Program-made: the position numbers and the translations under genes
Part shown: in pieces, positions 36,457 through 45,532 of the stretch
Layout of the letters: every line of letters begins with the position of its first letter
Position numbering within the stretch: the first letter of the stretch is position 1
The notes under the pieces: model-generated
Told to the model about the DNA's origin: nothing
The model's database searches: none
What the model saw: only the letters and a program-made list of their open reading frames with translations
NCBI GenBank assembly: GCA_964433675.1
Contig: CAYSSJ010000002.1
Coordinates: 62,001-126,000 of the forward strand
Length of the DNA stretch: 64,000 nt
DNA from: CAYSSJ01 sp964433675
GTDB lineage: Bacteria; Cloacimonadota; Cloacimonadia; Cloacimonadales; TCS61
Reading direction: 5' to 3'

Positions 36457-39159
36457 ATGAGATTCATAATATTAATAGCGCTGTTACTTATGGTGGTAAC
36501 CACCTCTGCTACTACCATTGCGACGGTAGGCGAATACCGGATCAGCAGTGATGAGCTCTATGAAGAGATGACTCGTCTCGATGCGGATGAGCGAACTTTT
36601 GAGCAATTACGTTCACAGGCACTACAAAAATTAATTAACGAATATCTTGTCATCCATTATGCAGTTGAGTCGGGGATCACCATTGATAGCAGTGAACTGG
36701 AATCTTACTTCATCTCTGTTTTCAGAGATCATCCTCGCTTTATGACCGAAGGATATTTTGATTATGAGAAATTCGAGAAACAAAAGAATCTACCGGAAGT
36801 AAAAGCCATCTTAGAAGATATGCGGCGCGAACTGCTCTTGGAAAAAGCCAGAACTCTTATCACCAATTCACTCGGCATCACCGATGATAGATTGATGGAA
36901 CTATTTATATTGGAAAATGCCCAAATAGATATCAGTTATGCAACTGTGGACATCGAGGCTGCCAATGTGGAACCACATTACTCCACCAGACGTGCTATGG
37001 AGTATTATCGGAAAAACAGAGAGAATTTCACTTCCGATCCGCAGCGTTCATTTAGATTTTTCATCATACCTGCAGATGAATTTGTAGCAGAAATACAACC
37101 AGAATTAGATGAGATAGTTACGACTGAACTAGATAGTATTATCACTGCTTGGGCACTACCTGATACGGTCGAGATAGATGAGCATATCGTCCAAACACAC
37201 AGAGATAGTATCAGAGCGCATTATGAAGATAAGCTGACTAGGCAAAAGGCTTTGGAAACAGCATACAATATGCGTCTGCGTATGCAGCATGATGCTTTTG
37301 TTCCCTATGCCACCTTACATTCGGATTTACTCTATCCACACGAGCAGTGTGGTAATCTGCCAGTCGAGGTTACCAAAGTTGCTTTCGAACTGGAAGAGAA
37401 TGAATACTCCGAACCGATAGAGTTGCCCTTTGGTTATCTGGTGATGGAGATAGACGAGGTCGTCGAACCCGATGTGGAAGATTTGGAAAATGTGAAAGAT
37501 GAAGTATGGCAAGCCTATTGTGAATATGAACGTAATCAGATAGATTTATATGATTATTATCTGCGCAATATCGACACGTTCATCATCCCAGCTGCAGTAG
37601 TCTCTCTATTTGAACTGACCGAACCCCGACACAGATACTCGAGCAAGCGAGAAAACATGATAGACCAGATCAAAAAAGAGATCAAAGAAGTGATGCCGGA
37701 TGATAACCAACTAGCCAGAGTAATCCATAGTTATGGTATAGAAAAGGAGAATAAGATCATATTCTTGGATCTGTTTTCCAATATAGACAACCATCTGGCT
37801 GAGCAAATAGCTGATAAGGTAAAAGCTGATCTACATTATGGTTTTATCGAATCAAACGGAGAAACTTACTTCTTCAAATTGGTCTCTTATTTCCCGGAAT
37901 ATATCCCCAACTTCCATCTGATTGAGGATCAGCTATCCGGCATGATTGAAGTCGGAGATTTCACCGAAATAGATTATGAAGAGTATTATGAGAAAAACAA
38001 AGCAGATTTCATGACCGTGGATAGTTTACAGTTGGGTGGTGCCTACATACCGATCAATCCGGATACGATCAGAATCGATTCTGCCAGAATTAGAGAGATC
38101 TATGAGTCGGATCGGGAGTCCTATTACCGCGATCAATCAGTTAAATTCGATTATATTTATACCACAAGTAAAAAGATAGCAGACAATATCGGGGATTACA
38201 TTCAAAGTGGAGTCGATTTCGAACTGCTCAGAATGATATATTCAGAGAAGAATTTGCTCCCCAAAAACATGGTGACGCCGCTCGATTTTTTACCGATTGA
38301 GCTCAGAAATAAGCTGAAAAGTGCAAATCCATGGCAGGTTTTACCGGCTATAGAATTGGATGAGGGGTGGATAGTAGCGCGCAAATTAGAACAATATCCT
38401 GCCGGCATTATGGATTATGAAGTTGTAAAAGATCAGATCAGCAGCATTCTGCAGTATGAGATCGCTGATAGTATCGCAGTTCACACTGCCCAAGAGATAT
38501 TTGAATATTCTCGCTATATATCGAGTGTAAATCAATTTCGCGATCGAGCCGTTGTATTTCGCACTTCTATGCAAGCTGCCGATGAACCTTTTGAATATAT
38601 AGGCTCTATTGCTCATATTCGATCCGATCTGATGCGACTCTGGCGTAATGAAAAATACAGCAGCATCTTACCTGTAGAAGATGGCTATGCAGTCATATTT
38701 TTGGTGGAAAAACGACCGTCCAGACAGATGACATACGAAGAAGCGCTTCCACGAATAAAAGCAATTTTGAGAGAAAACGAGATGTTGGAAAATGCGCGGG
38801 ATTATGTTTCTCAGATCAGAGACAGAATAATTGCCAGCGAAGATGCAGATCAACTGCTCTTTTTCTTAGGTGGTTGGCAGTCTGCCACCTCTCTCTCTTT
38901 GGACAGCAAACTTCCCGGTGTCGAACTAAGCAGTCTTATCCTGGATGATGTTATCAAGCGGGAGACCGGCTATGTTTCACCCATTATCACTATGCCGGAC
39001 GGTGTCTTGATGTTTTACAGAGTAGATAAAATGGAAAGGATAGCTTCTCATCGATTTGAAGAACAGAGAGAAGCGTTTAGAAAAGAAGTAATCGCACAGG
39101 AATTTCAGAATTGGCTCGATGCATACAGAGACAAGGTATCCGTACAGATTTACGACTAA
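36457..39159 (+). CDS. Large SurA/PpiD-like periplasmic chaperone with several parvulin-like modules
   Basis: 900 residues with a signal peptide (1-19). The N-terminal SurA-type chaperone region has FEQLRSQALQKLINEYLVIH. A parvulin-like module spans about 195-350 (KVAFELEENEYSEPIELPFG), a second similar module lies at about 560-670, and a third related segment is near 720-790 (EKYSSILPVEDGYAVIFLVE). The usual PPIase catalytic residues are not obvious, so some modules may only bind. Probable role: outer-membrane protein folding. Divergent from the Tricorn-like gene. Confidence 0.78.
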   Translation: MRFIILIALLLMVVTTSATTIATVGEYRISSDELYEEMTRLDADERTFEQLRSQALQKLINEYLVIHYAVESGITIDSSELESYFISVFRDHPRFMTEGYFDYEKFEKQKNLPEVKAILEDMRRELLLEKARTLITNSLGITDDRLMELFILENAQIDISYATVDIEAANVEPHYSTRRAMEYYRKNRENFTSDPQRSFRFFIIPADEFVAEIQPELDEIVTTELDSIITAWALPDTVEIDEHIVQTHRDSIRAHYEDKLTRQKALETAYNMRLRMQHDAFVPYATLHSDLLYPHEQCGNLPVEVTKVAFELEENEYSEPIELPFGYLVMEIDEVVEPDVEDLENVKDEVWQAYCEYERNQIDLYDYYLRNIDTFIIPAAVVSLFELTEPRHRYSSKRENMIDQIKKEIKEVMPDDNQLARVIHSYGIEKENKIIFLDLFSNIDNHLAEQIADKVKADLHYGFIESNGETYFFKLVSYFPEYIPNFHLIEDQLSGMIEVGDFTEIDYEEYYEKNKADFMTVDSLQLGGAYIPINPDTIRIDSARIREIYESDRESYYRDQSVKFDYIYTTSKKIADNIGDYIQSGVDFELLRMIYSEKNLLPKNMVTPLDFLPIELRNKLKSANPWQVLPAIELDEGWIVARKLEQYPAGIMDYEVVKDQISSILQYEIADSIAVHTAQEIFEYSRYISSVNQFRDRAVVFRTSMQAADEPFEYIGSIAHIRSDLMRLWRNEKYSSILPVEDGYAVIFLVEKRPSRQMTYEEALPRIKAILRENEMLENARDYVSQIRDRIIASEDADQLLFFLGGWQSATSLSLDSKLPGVELSSLILDDVIKRETGYVSPIITMPDGVLMFYRVDKMERIASHRFEEQREAFRKEVIAQEFQNWLDAYRDKVSVQIYD

Positions 39160-39180
39160 TTTTTATGAGGTGAGTATATT

Positions 39181-39777
39181 ATGGTCATATTAGCAGAATC
39201 ATCTTTGTTTACACTATATTTGTTGCCTATTTTTATATTTATAGCGCGCATATTCGATGTCTCACTCGGTACATTGCGGATAATATTCGTCTCCCGTGGT
39301 ATGCGCTATCTGGCACCTATAGTAGGATTCTTGGAAGTACTCATTTGGCTCATCGTTATTGGATATGTGATGAGCAACCTAACCAACCCGATAAATTACA
39401 TCGCTTATGCAGCCGGTTTTGCTGCCGGTAATTTCGTGGGCATATATTTGGAAAACAAACTGGCTCTCGGTTTCAGATTACTGCGGATAATCACCGGTGA
39501 CCGTGAGAAAGAACTGATACAAATCTTACGCAAAGAAGGGTATCGGGTAACACATATCAGAGCGCATGATAACCAAGGTGAAGTGGAAGTGATCTATATT
39601 CCGCTACTGAGGAAAAACCTGGAGAAGGTTATCTCGATCGTCAAATCTTACGATCCTACCGCCATGTTTACCGTCACAGATTCATATTTCATCGGCGAAG
39701 AGTCCATACCGATCTACGATAATCATTCCATCTTGCATTACAAACGACTATTCCATTTCAAAAGAAAAAGCAAATAA
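39181..39777 (+). CDS. UPF0316 membrane protein (DUF2179 C-terminal domain)
   Basis: 198 residues. Three N-terminal membrane segments (LYLLPIFIFIARIFDVSLGT, then IVGFLEVLIWLIVIGYVM, then the AAGFAAGNFVGIYLE loop) and a cytoplasmic DUF2179 domain from ~105 (RKEGYRVTHIRAHDNQGEVE). DUF2179 domains bind small ligands or sense ions in related YitT proteins; function not established. It starts 21 bases after the SurA-like gene. Confidence 0.85.
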   Translation: MVILAESSLFTLYLLPIFIFIARIFDVSLGTLRIIFVSRGMRYLAPIVGFLEVLIWLIVIGYVMSNLTNPINYIAYAAGFAAGNFVGIYLENKLALGFRLLRIITGDREKELIQILRKEGYRVTHIRAHDNQGEVEVIYIPLLRKNLEKVISIVKSYDPTAMFTVTDSYFIGEESIPIYDNHSILHYKRLFHFKRKSK

Positions 39778-39788
39778 AGGAGAGCAAA

Positions 39789-40106
39789 ATGAAAGAAGAA
39801 AACCGACACGAAGAAAACAAAGTAGTAAAAGAAGAAAATTCACCCTATCTGACTCTGGAATTCGATAATGGCGAAGTAGCTCAATGTGAAGTAGTAGATC
39901 TCTTTACCTACAAAGACAAACAATATGTCCTTCTCCACCCCACAGATGGAGATGACATCTATATTTATTCCTATCATGAGGAAAAAGATGGCTCTATCTC
40001 ATTGAACAATATGGATAAAGAAGAATTCGAGGAAGTTTCTACTTATTATATAAAAAAGAACAAAGAGAAACAGCAAGAAAACGAAGCTAAAAAAGAAGAT
40101 TCTTAA
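39789..40106 (+). CDS. DUF1292 family small protein
   Basis: 105 residues. The core LTLEFDNGEVAQCEVVDLFT and the following YVLLHPTDGDDIYIYSYHEE match DUF1292, whose members are small, acidic cytoplasmic proteins of unknown function. N- and C-termini are lysine/glutamate rich. It follows the UPF0316 gene by 11 bases and an AAGGAGAG lies before the ATG. Confidence 0.8.
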   Translation: MKEENRHEENKVVKEENSPYLTLEFDNGEVAQCEVVDLFTYKDKQYVLLHPTDGDDIYIYSYHEEKDGSISLNNMDKEEFEEVSTYYIKKNKEKQQENEAKKEDS

Positions 40107-40154
40107 TCAAAGCAATATAAAAGCTGAATTTCTTATGAGAAATTTCTTGCCTTC

Positions 40155-40180
40155 TCCTATAAACTAAAGATTTTATAGGA
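40155..40180. repeat. Inverted repeat upstream of a hypothetical gene
   Basis: TCCTATAAA and TTTATAGGA flank an eight-base loop. No T-run follows, so it is not a classic terminator; it sits just before the ribosome site of the next gene and could be a weak structure or operator. Confidence 0.35.
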
Positions 40181-40202
40181 TATGATGGAGGTAGAATGTA
40201 AG

Positions 40203-40652
40203 ATGAGGGATGGATTAAGTTTTGGTTGTTATAGAACTAAGGCGTTCCAAATATGTTTGGAAAAGACGATCATACTAAGATATGCATTCCTTATTCTGCT
40301 TCTAAGCATTACTATCTCATTTACAGAAGCAAAGCCAAATAGCTTCCAGCTCAATCTGCAAAGAAGATTACTCGAGATAGAAGAGCCTGACCACGACAGA
40401 TTTACCATGCTCTTTCGCAGTCAAGAGACTGATATGTCTTATTACGAAACATATATGGAGTATGCCAGAGACTATCCTTTTTTATACCATTCAGAGCTGG
40501 TGAATAGGATAGTTTATAATATACCATTCGAACTATATGAAAAGTATTATCAAAATGAGATACCCCTTTTTCAAGCTTTCAATATCCTCAAAATTTCAGT
40601 TCATCTGAGAAAAGAGCATTATCTACGCTTTAAAATACCATTCTATAAATAA
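40203..40652 (+). CDS. Hypothetical exported protein
   Basis: Not recognised. About 149 residues from MRDGLSFGCYRTK; GGAGG lies 11 bases upstream, and two in-frame ATGs seven codons earlier are alternatives. A hydrophobic stretch (YAFLILLLSITISFTEA) ending near residue 43 looks like a signal peptide or anchor with a long leader, so a later non-ATG start is possible. The rest is charged and aromatic (SYYETYMEYARDYPFLYH). It lies before the sensor kinase gene on the same strand. Confidence 0.5.
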   Translation: MRDGLSFGCYRTKAFQICLEKTIILRYAFLILLLSITISFTEAKPNSFQLNLQRRLLEIEEPDHDRFTMLFRSQETDMSYYETYMEYARDYPFLYHSELVNRIVYNIPFELYEKYYQNEIPLFQAFNILKISVHLRKEHYLRFKIPFYK

Positions 40653-40739
40653 GCGAGTGATCGCTTCCCAAAATATTTCGTGACAAGATTCTCTTGATAA
40701 AGTTTAAGGTTTTTAATGATTATTATGAGAGGTGAGTGG

Positions 40740-42929
40740 ATGAAGAAGTTATTGGTGTATTTATTGCTATTGGTTATCCCTATTATACTTATAGCCGATT
40801 ATAATGAGATATTACACGAAGAGCTAGTTAATTCGGAAGGTCAAGATAGAATATCCAAACTTATAAAAATCCTCTCGACAAAAACTATAGAAGATGATAG
40901 TTTATTCTACCAGTTATCATCTGAATTGTTGCAACTATCCGATCAGTATATTGACATTTCCGGCTCCGCTTTCGCAAATTATTATTTAGCCAAATATGAA
41001 GTAGAACACAATAACTACATTGCAGCTTTGGAATATCAGGAAGAAGCTATTGTATATTTCAGCCAGCTAAATGATAATCAATATGAACTGGCAGATCTTT
41101 ATACAAGCAGAGGAGTTGTTCTAAAAAACCTAGGACGATACCAAAACTCTTTGGAATCTTACTACAAAGCACTGGAACACATAACAAAAGTGGATGATAT
41201 CGGACTTGAAGCTTTTTTGCATCAAGGAATGGGAGTAACTTATTGGACACTACGCCATTATGAGAAGGCTCTAGAACATTTGGAGATTAGCAACGAGTTA
41301 GCAGAAAAGATAGATGATAAAAACACGATTGCCGGTAATTATACGAATATAGGTAATATACACACAGTATTGGGAAACTATGATATATCTATTCAATACT
41401 ACAAATCTGCTATTGAGATATTAGAAGAGATGCCCGTATCTGTCTATCTTTCTAATACTTACCATAATCTCGGACTCGTATCTACCGAAACTGAAGAAAA
41501 GCATTTATCGGAAACATACTATCAAAAATCGCTTGATCTTTTCATCGAAACTGGCTACAAAAGGGGAGAAGCTTTTGCTTATACAAGTCTGGCAAAATAT
41601 TATTTGGATACTGAACAATACGATAAAGCTTTGGATCATATTCACAATTCGATTAGATTAAGAGAACAACAAGAAGATATGGCAACTTTATCGGTGAGTT
41701 ATAGATTTGCTGCCGATATATATCTGAAATTGAATGATTTTGAGAACGCGAAACATTATATGACATTAGCGTTGGATTTAGCTAATAGTTCTGAAGTTGA
41801 TAAGTTGGTTGCAGAAGCTTTGTATACTCATGCAGATTATCACAGAAAACTAGATAATTACGATGAGGCATTCGACTATTTGGAACAGCATAATGAATAT
41901 CAACAAAAAATCTTTTCAGATAGGAATGCGGAAATAAAAGCTCAATTCGAAACCCAATATGAAGTATCTCAACTGGAATATGAAATGGAAAACCTAAGAT
42001 ACGAAAAACAACTCAATCAATTTGAGTTATCAAGAAACAGAAGAAACAGGAATCTCTATTTCGGTTTAATCATAGCTTTTGCCATTATAGCTCTAACTTT
42101 TATCAGACAAAACAGGATAAAAATAAAAACGAATAAACAGCTCGAAAAATCCTATGCTGAATTGGATAAGCACAAAATTGAGTTGGAAGAACTTTATGAA
42201 AAGCAAACCCATTTTTTGGAAGAGGTGGAGAACCTTAACAAAACCAAAGATAAGCTATTTTCTATCGTTTCTCATGATCTGAAAAATTCTCTCACTTCTA
42301 TCACTACCGGAACTCGTATGTTAAGTAATGATTTAGATAGCTTGGAATCAGAAGACATCATCATGATAACCAGTGAACTGAGAAAGAATTCAGATAGTCT
42401 GGTATCTCTTTTGAACAACCTGCTCACCTGGGCAAGAGCGCAACTGGGAGCTATAGAATATGAACCGAGATTGATAAAGATAGCTGATGTGTTAGAAAGT
42501 TGCATCTCTACTTTTGATGGAGCTGCCAGACAGAAGAATATCTCTATAGAGACAAACATCTCACCTGAAGTACATGCTTTTGCAGACAAAGTTATGATAA
42601 ACTCGGTATTCCAAAACCTGATCTCTAATGCACTAAAATTCAGTAACCCCGATGGGAAAGTGGAGATATCAGCAGATATGGATGATCAAAAAACTTATAT
42701 TACATTTAAAGACCATGGTATAGGTATGAGTATAGAACAGTTAGAAAAGATATTTGATTTACAGAATAAGAAATCTCAGCGCGGTACTGCAGGTGAGAAA
42801 GGTACCGGCTTGGGTTTGAATCTCTGCAAAGAGTTTATCGAACAGAACAAAGGTAAACTCGATATTTCCAGCACACCTGGTGAAGGTACTACTGTAGTGA
42901 TTACCTTACCCAAAGGTGATTTGGAATAG
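40740..42929 (+). CDS. TPR sensor histidine kinase, orphan
   Basis: About 729 residues from MKKLLVYLLLLVIP, a signal peptide. A periplasmic region of about seven TPR repeats (ALEYQEEAIVYFSQLND, SLESYYKALEHI) is followed by one membrane segment (YFGLIIAFAIIALTFI), a coiled coil, and a kinase core with the phospho-accepting His in FSIVSHDLKNSL (about residue 512), N-box NLISNALKF, DHGIGMS and GTGLGLNLC. The start follows GAGGTGAG. No response regulator is adjacent. TPR kinases of this layout are common in Bacteroidota. Confidence 0.9.
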   Translation: MKKLLVYLLLLVIPIILIADYNEILHEELVNSEGQDRISKLIKILSTKTIEDDSLFYQLSSELLQLSDQYIDISGSAFANYYLAKYEVEHNNYIAALEYQEEAIVYFSQLNDNQYELADLYTSRGVVLKNLGRYQNSLESYYKALEHITKVDDIGLEAFLHQGMGVTYWTLRHYEKALEHLEISNELAEKIDDKNTIAGNYTNIGNIHTVLGNYDISIQYYKSAIEILEEMPVSVYLSNTYHNLGLVSTETEEKHLSETYYQKSLDLFIETGYKRGEAFAYTSLAKYYLDTEQYDKALDHIHNSIRLREQQEDMATLSVSYRFAADIYLKLNDFENAKHYMTLALDLANSSEVDKLVAEALYTHADYHRKLDNYDEAFDYLEQHNEYQQKIFSDRNAEIKAQFETQYEVSQLEYEMENLRYEKQLNQFELSRNRRNRNLYFGLIIAFAIIALTFIRQNRIKIKTNKQLEKSYAELDKHKIELEELYEKQTHFLEEVENLNKTKDKLFSIVSHDLKNSLTSITTGTRMLSNDLDSLESEDIIMITSELRKNSDSLVSLLNNLLTWARAQLGAIEYEPRLIKIADVLESCISTFDGAARQKNISIETNISPEVHAFADKVMINSVFQNLISNALKFSNPDGKVEISADMDDQKTYITFKDHGIGMSIEQLEKIFDLQNKKSQRGTAGEKGTGLGLNLCKEFIEQNKGKLDISSTPGEGTTVVITLPKGDLE

Positions 42930-42958
42930 TCTTCTTACAATAAGCCGAGAAATATCGG

Positions 42959-43600
42959 TTAAATATATCGGTTCATAATACCGACAGCCGGATTGCCGGC
43001 TTTCTCATCTTCTATGCTCGATGCAGGTCCGTGCCCGGGCAATACTATGATCTTATCGTCCAAGGTGAAGAGCTTCTCTCTGATAGAACGGATTATGCTC
43101 TCATGATCGCCGCCGGGGAGATCGGTTCTACCGATATCAAACTGAAACAGAGTATCACCACTGAAGAGATAGGGTTCATTTAGCAAGCAGATACTGCCTT
43201 GAGTATGACCGGGAGTATGGATCACTTTGAAACTCTCTTTGCCAAGTTTAATCTCTTCCCCATCTTCCATGAGAATATCAGCTTCACCTGCTGTGAGCGC
43301 ATTCCCAATCTGAGCGCTCAAATTATCATTTGCATCTGTGAGCATATGAGCATCAGCTCTGTGGATCGCTACTTTGCAATCTGTATGCTCTCTGATGAAT
43401 TTTACACCACCTATATGATCGGCATGACCATGAGTGCAAACTATAAATTTCAGGTTCAATTGGTTTTTAGATACAAATTCCAAAATTTCTTTGGAAGGAG
43501 CGGCCATATCAATTATAAGCGCTTGAGAGCTTTCTTCATCCCACACCAGATAAGTATTTGTTCCATAAGATGGTAACAGATCAAAAACTTTGTACTGCAT
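42959..43600 (-). CDS. Metallo-beta-lactamase-fold hydrolase, glyoxalase II-like
   Basis: 213 residues. The metal motifs are complete: CTHGHADHIGG, HTPGHTQGS, FSGDTLF and LPGHGPAS. Length and motif spacing match YcbL/GloB-like hydrolases that cleave thioesters such as S-lactoylglutathione analogues. Substrate unknown. It starts 14 bases after the PP-loop gene on the same strand, and faces the kinase gene. Confidence 0.85.
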   Translation of the reverse strand: MQYKVFDLLPSYGTNTYLVWDEESSQALIIDMAAPSKEILEFVSKNQLNLKFIVCTHGHADHIGGVKFIREHTDCKVAIHRADAHMLTDANDNLSAQIGNALTAGEADILMEDGEEIKLGKESFKVIHTPGHTQGSICLLNEPYLFSGDTLFQFDIGRTDLPGGDHESIIRSIREKLFTLDDKIIVLPGHGPASSIEDEKAGNPAVGIMNRYI

Positions 43601-43614
43601 TTTTACCTCTCTAT

Positions 43615-44613
43615 CTAATCTTTCATTTTTATCATATATTCATTACATTTATCGGCAGATAAGGGTACCGCTTTGATATCATTCGAACTATCTTTTATAG
43701 TTACCTCTACAATGTCGCCAGTGTGATAGTCGGAAACATAGCGTGATAATATAGAAGCAGCAAGTTTTAGCTCCGCTTCCGTCGGTTCTCGTTTGACATC
43801 GAGCACACCCAATGGTCCGGGCTTATACTTCACATAGAGGATGGTTTTATCTCTTATCAGTTCGGATATTCTTTTGTTGTCGAATTTGTTTTTACCGATA
43901 ATAATCTTGATATCTTCATTGATGCGAAAGTGCCTACCGACTTTCAAGAGCTCGATCGAATCCAATTCCATCATCTCATAATCCATCAAATCTCGCAGCC
44001 GGATGGAAAAACTCTTGTCGGTGAGCAGACAGCCACCACCGGGAGTGGAATAATATTGAAAGCCATACTGCTCTGCCAGTTCCAGTTGCCGCTGCCTACT
44101 TCGTCCCTGAATATCAAGGAGCTCATCTTTATCTATCCAGCCTTCGCTTATCGGTTTGGTATCTGCTAGTAATTTCTGACTAAGTGGACGAACAATGAGC
44201 TCTTTTACTGAGCTTAATTTGGAAACAGCATTGAGCGCATCACGCCTTTGAGACATGGGACGCTGACCGAGAACTTCGCCGGAGATTAAAAAATCATATC
44301 CGTATGCATCCGTCAATTCTCCCGCTTTTTGAAACATAAGAGCATGACAATCTATACATGGATTCATATATTTACCGTAACCATAGCGGGGATTTTTTAC
44401 CATCTGCAGATGAGATTCAGTGATATCGTGAACAAGTAGTTTCAGTCCTAACTCTTCGGCTGCTTTTTCTGCCTTTTCTGCTCCGAAAAACGGAGTTTTG
44501 AAAAAAATCGGAGTGACCCGATATCCTAAATCCAACATCAACTTTACTGACAACATGCTATCCAAACCACCCGAGAATAAGGCAGCAGCATGCAAATTCT
44601 TTCTATCTATCAT
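43615..44613 (-). CDS. PP-loop ATPase, probable tRNA-thiolation-type enzyme
   Basis: 332 residues. An N-terminal PP-loop (ALFSGGLDSMLSVKLML) and a ThiI/MnmA-like adenylation domain, with cysteines in NPCIDCHALMF and TPGGGCLLTD that could bind an iron-sulfur cluster. The C-terminal part (FRINEDIKIIIGKNKFDNKR) resembles a DUF814/NFACT-R-type domain. Similar proteins are annotated as tRNA 4-thiouridine synthase-like; the modified position is not provable from sequence. It has no start overlap with the MBL gene. Confidence 0.7.
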   Translation of the reverse strand: MIDRKNLHAAALFSGGLDSMLSVKLMLDLGYRVTPIFFKTPFFGAEKAEKAAEELGLKLLVHDITESHLQMVKNPRYGYGKYMNPCIDCHALMFQKAGELTDAYGYDFLISGEVLGQRPMSQRRDALNAVSKLSSVKELIVRPLSQKLLADTKPISEGWIDKDELLDIQGRSRQRQLELAEQYGFQYYSTPGGGCLLTDKSFSIRLRDLMDYEMMELDSIELLKVGRHFRINEDIKIIIGKNKFDNKRISELIRDKTILYVKYKPGPLGVLDVKREPTEAELKLAASILSRYVSDYHTGDIVEVTIKDSSNDIKAVPLSADKCNEYMIKMKD

Positions 44614-45050
44614 TTCTTCCTCTATTCACTATTAAGACTCTCATCCCGATATCTTCGCTCAGGATAAGGTTTTGTCATGCACTGTATCATCGTGCAGATG
44701 TCAAGAGTTTCGTTTTTACTTAAGGTGATGGTAAAATAGTGAAGCAATTTTGAGTGATGAGTCTTTGGAGAAAAACAGGAAGAAAAAAAGCTATACGCTA
44801 AAAGCTAAGAGCTAAAAGAGGTACGTGATAGGTGATCCTTCTTCGCCTGACAGGCTTCGAAGGACAAAGAAAGTGGAAAAGGATTAAGGATCAAGGACGA
44901 AGGGATACAATAATGAAGCAGTGATGAGTTGTGAGTTTTTGAGAAGAGCAGGAAGAGACTGAGGGAGGAATTTACTCACTTCGTTCGCGGAATTGATGGG
45001 AATTTGACTACGCCGGAGTTAATAGAAACAATAAATCGTCATACTGAGTA

Positions 45051-45107
45051 GTCCTGCACCTACTTTTTTTTCTTAGTTAGTATAACACAGGAAAGTAGGT
45101 ACAGGAC
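45051..45107. repeat. Long imperfect inverted repeat (MITE- or REP-like hairpin)
   Basis: Arms GTCCTGCACCTACTTT (45051-45066) and AAAGTAGGTACAGGAC (45092-45107) pair over 16 bp with one mismatch around a 25-base loop. Homology continues outward: CATACT before the left arm matches AGTATG after the right arm across a small internal bulge. Confidence 0.7.
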
Positions 45108-45343
45108 GTATCGAAGTATGAAAAGCAGGGAGAAGAGACTGAGAGGGGGATTTGCCAGTGACAGTAATAATAGCCTGCGTCTTCAGGAGTAGGGTTTTAA
45201 AATTCCCCACTGAAATATTCCTGACGAGATTTGACCGGGCAAGCAATTAAACGATTAAACAACTCAACAATTCAACATTTCTCCTTTACTATTCACTATT
45301 TATAAATGAGATTACTCCACTTCGGGGCTTCGTCCCCTTCGGT

Positions 45344-45397
45344 CGAAATGACGGTTTTTGCCATTCTGGCATACTCCTAAATCCTCAACCCTAAACT
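45344..45397. repeat. 54-bp dispersed repeat, left copy
   Basis: Begins CGAAATGACGGTTTTTGCC and ends CAACCCTAAACT. It is identical to 61745-61798 except for one T/C difference, and both are in the same orientation. Both are next to CTTCG-rich sequence and lie outside genes. Confidence 0.9.
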
Positions 45398-45415
45398 CTA
45401 AACTTCATCCTTGTC

Positions 45416-45457
45416 CTCCGTAGCCCCCCGAAGCATTTGCGAAGGGGGGCGAAGGAG
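45416..45457. repeat. GC-rich hairpin
   Basis: GCCCCCC (45423-45429) pairs with GGGGGGC (45444-45450), extended by CTCC/GGAG outside, around a 14-base loop. No T-run; located about 75 bases past the ATPase stop. Confidence 0.5.
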
Positions 45458-45532
45458 TATTGCCTCTCTTGCACCAAGACACACTTCGATACGCTCCGGC
45501 TTCAGCCGGTCAGAGAGGCTTTCTGTTCTGTC

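Larger units (their letters stand above)
44614..45532. other. 919-bp non-coding, repeat-rich stretch
   Basis: No credible gene. It holds diverged repeats (several versions of a GTGATGAGTTGTGAGTTTT-like segment followed by AGAGACTGAG), short mirror motifs rich in CTTCG/CGAAG, a long hairpin at 45051-45107, one copy of a 54-bp dispersed repeat and a GC-rich hairpin at 45416-45457. It marks the left edge of the accessory region. Confidence 0.7.

Noticed and set aside
45423..45450. GC hairpin as terminator of the ATPase gene
   Set aside because: No T-run follows on the minus strand and a second weak stem lies closer to the stop; reported only as a repeat.
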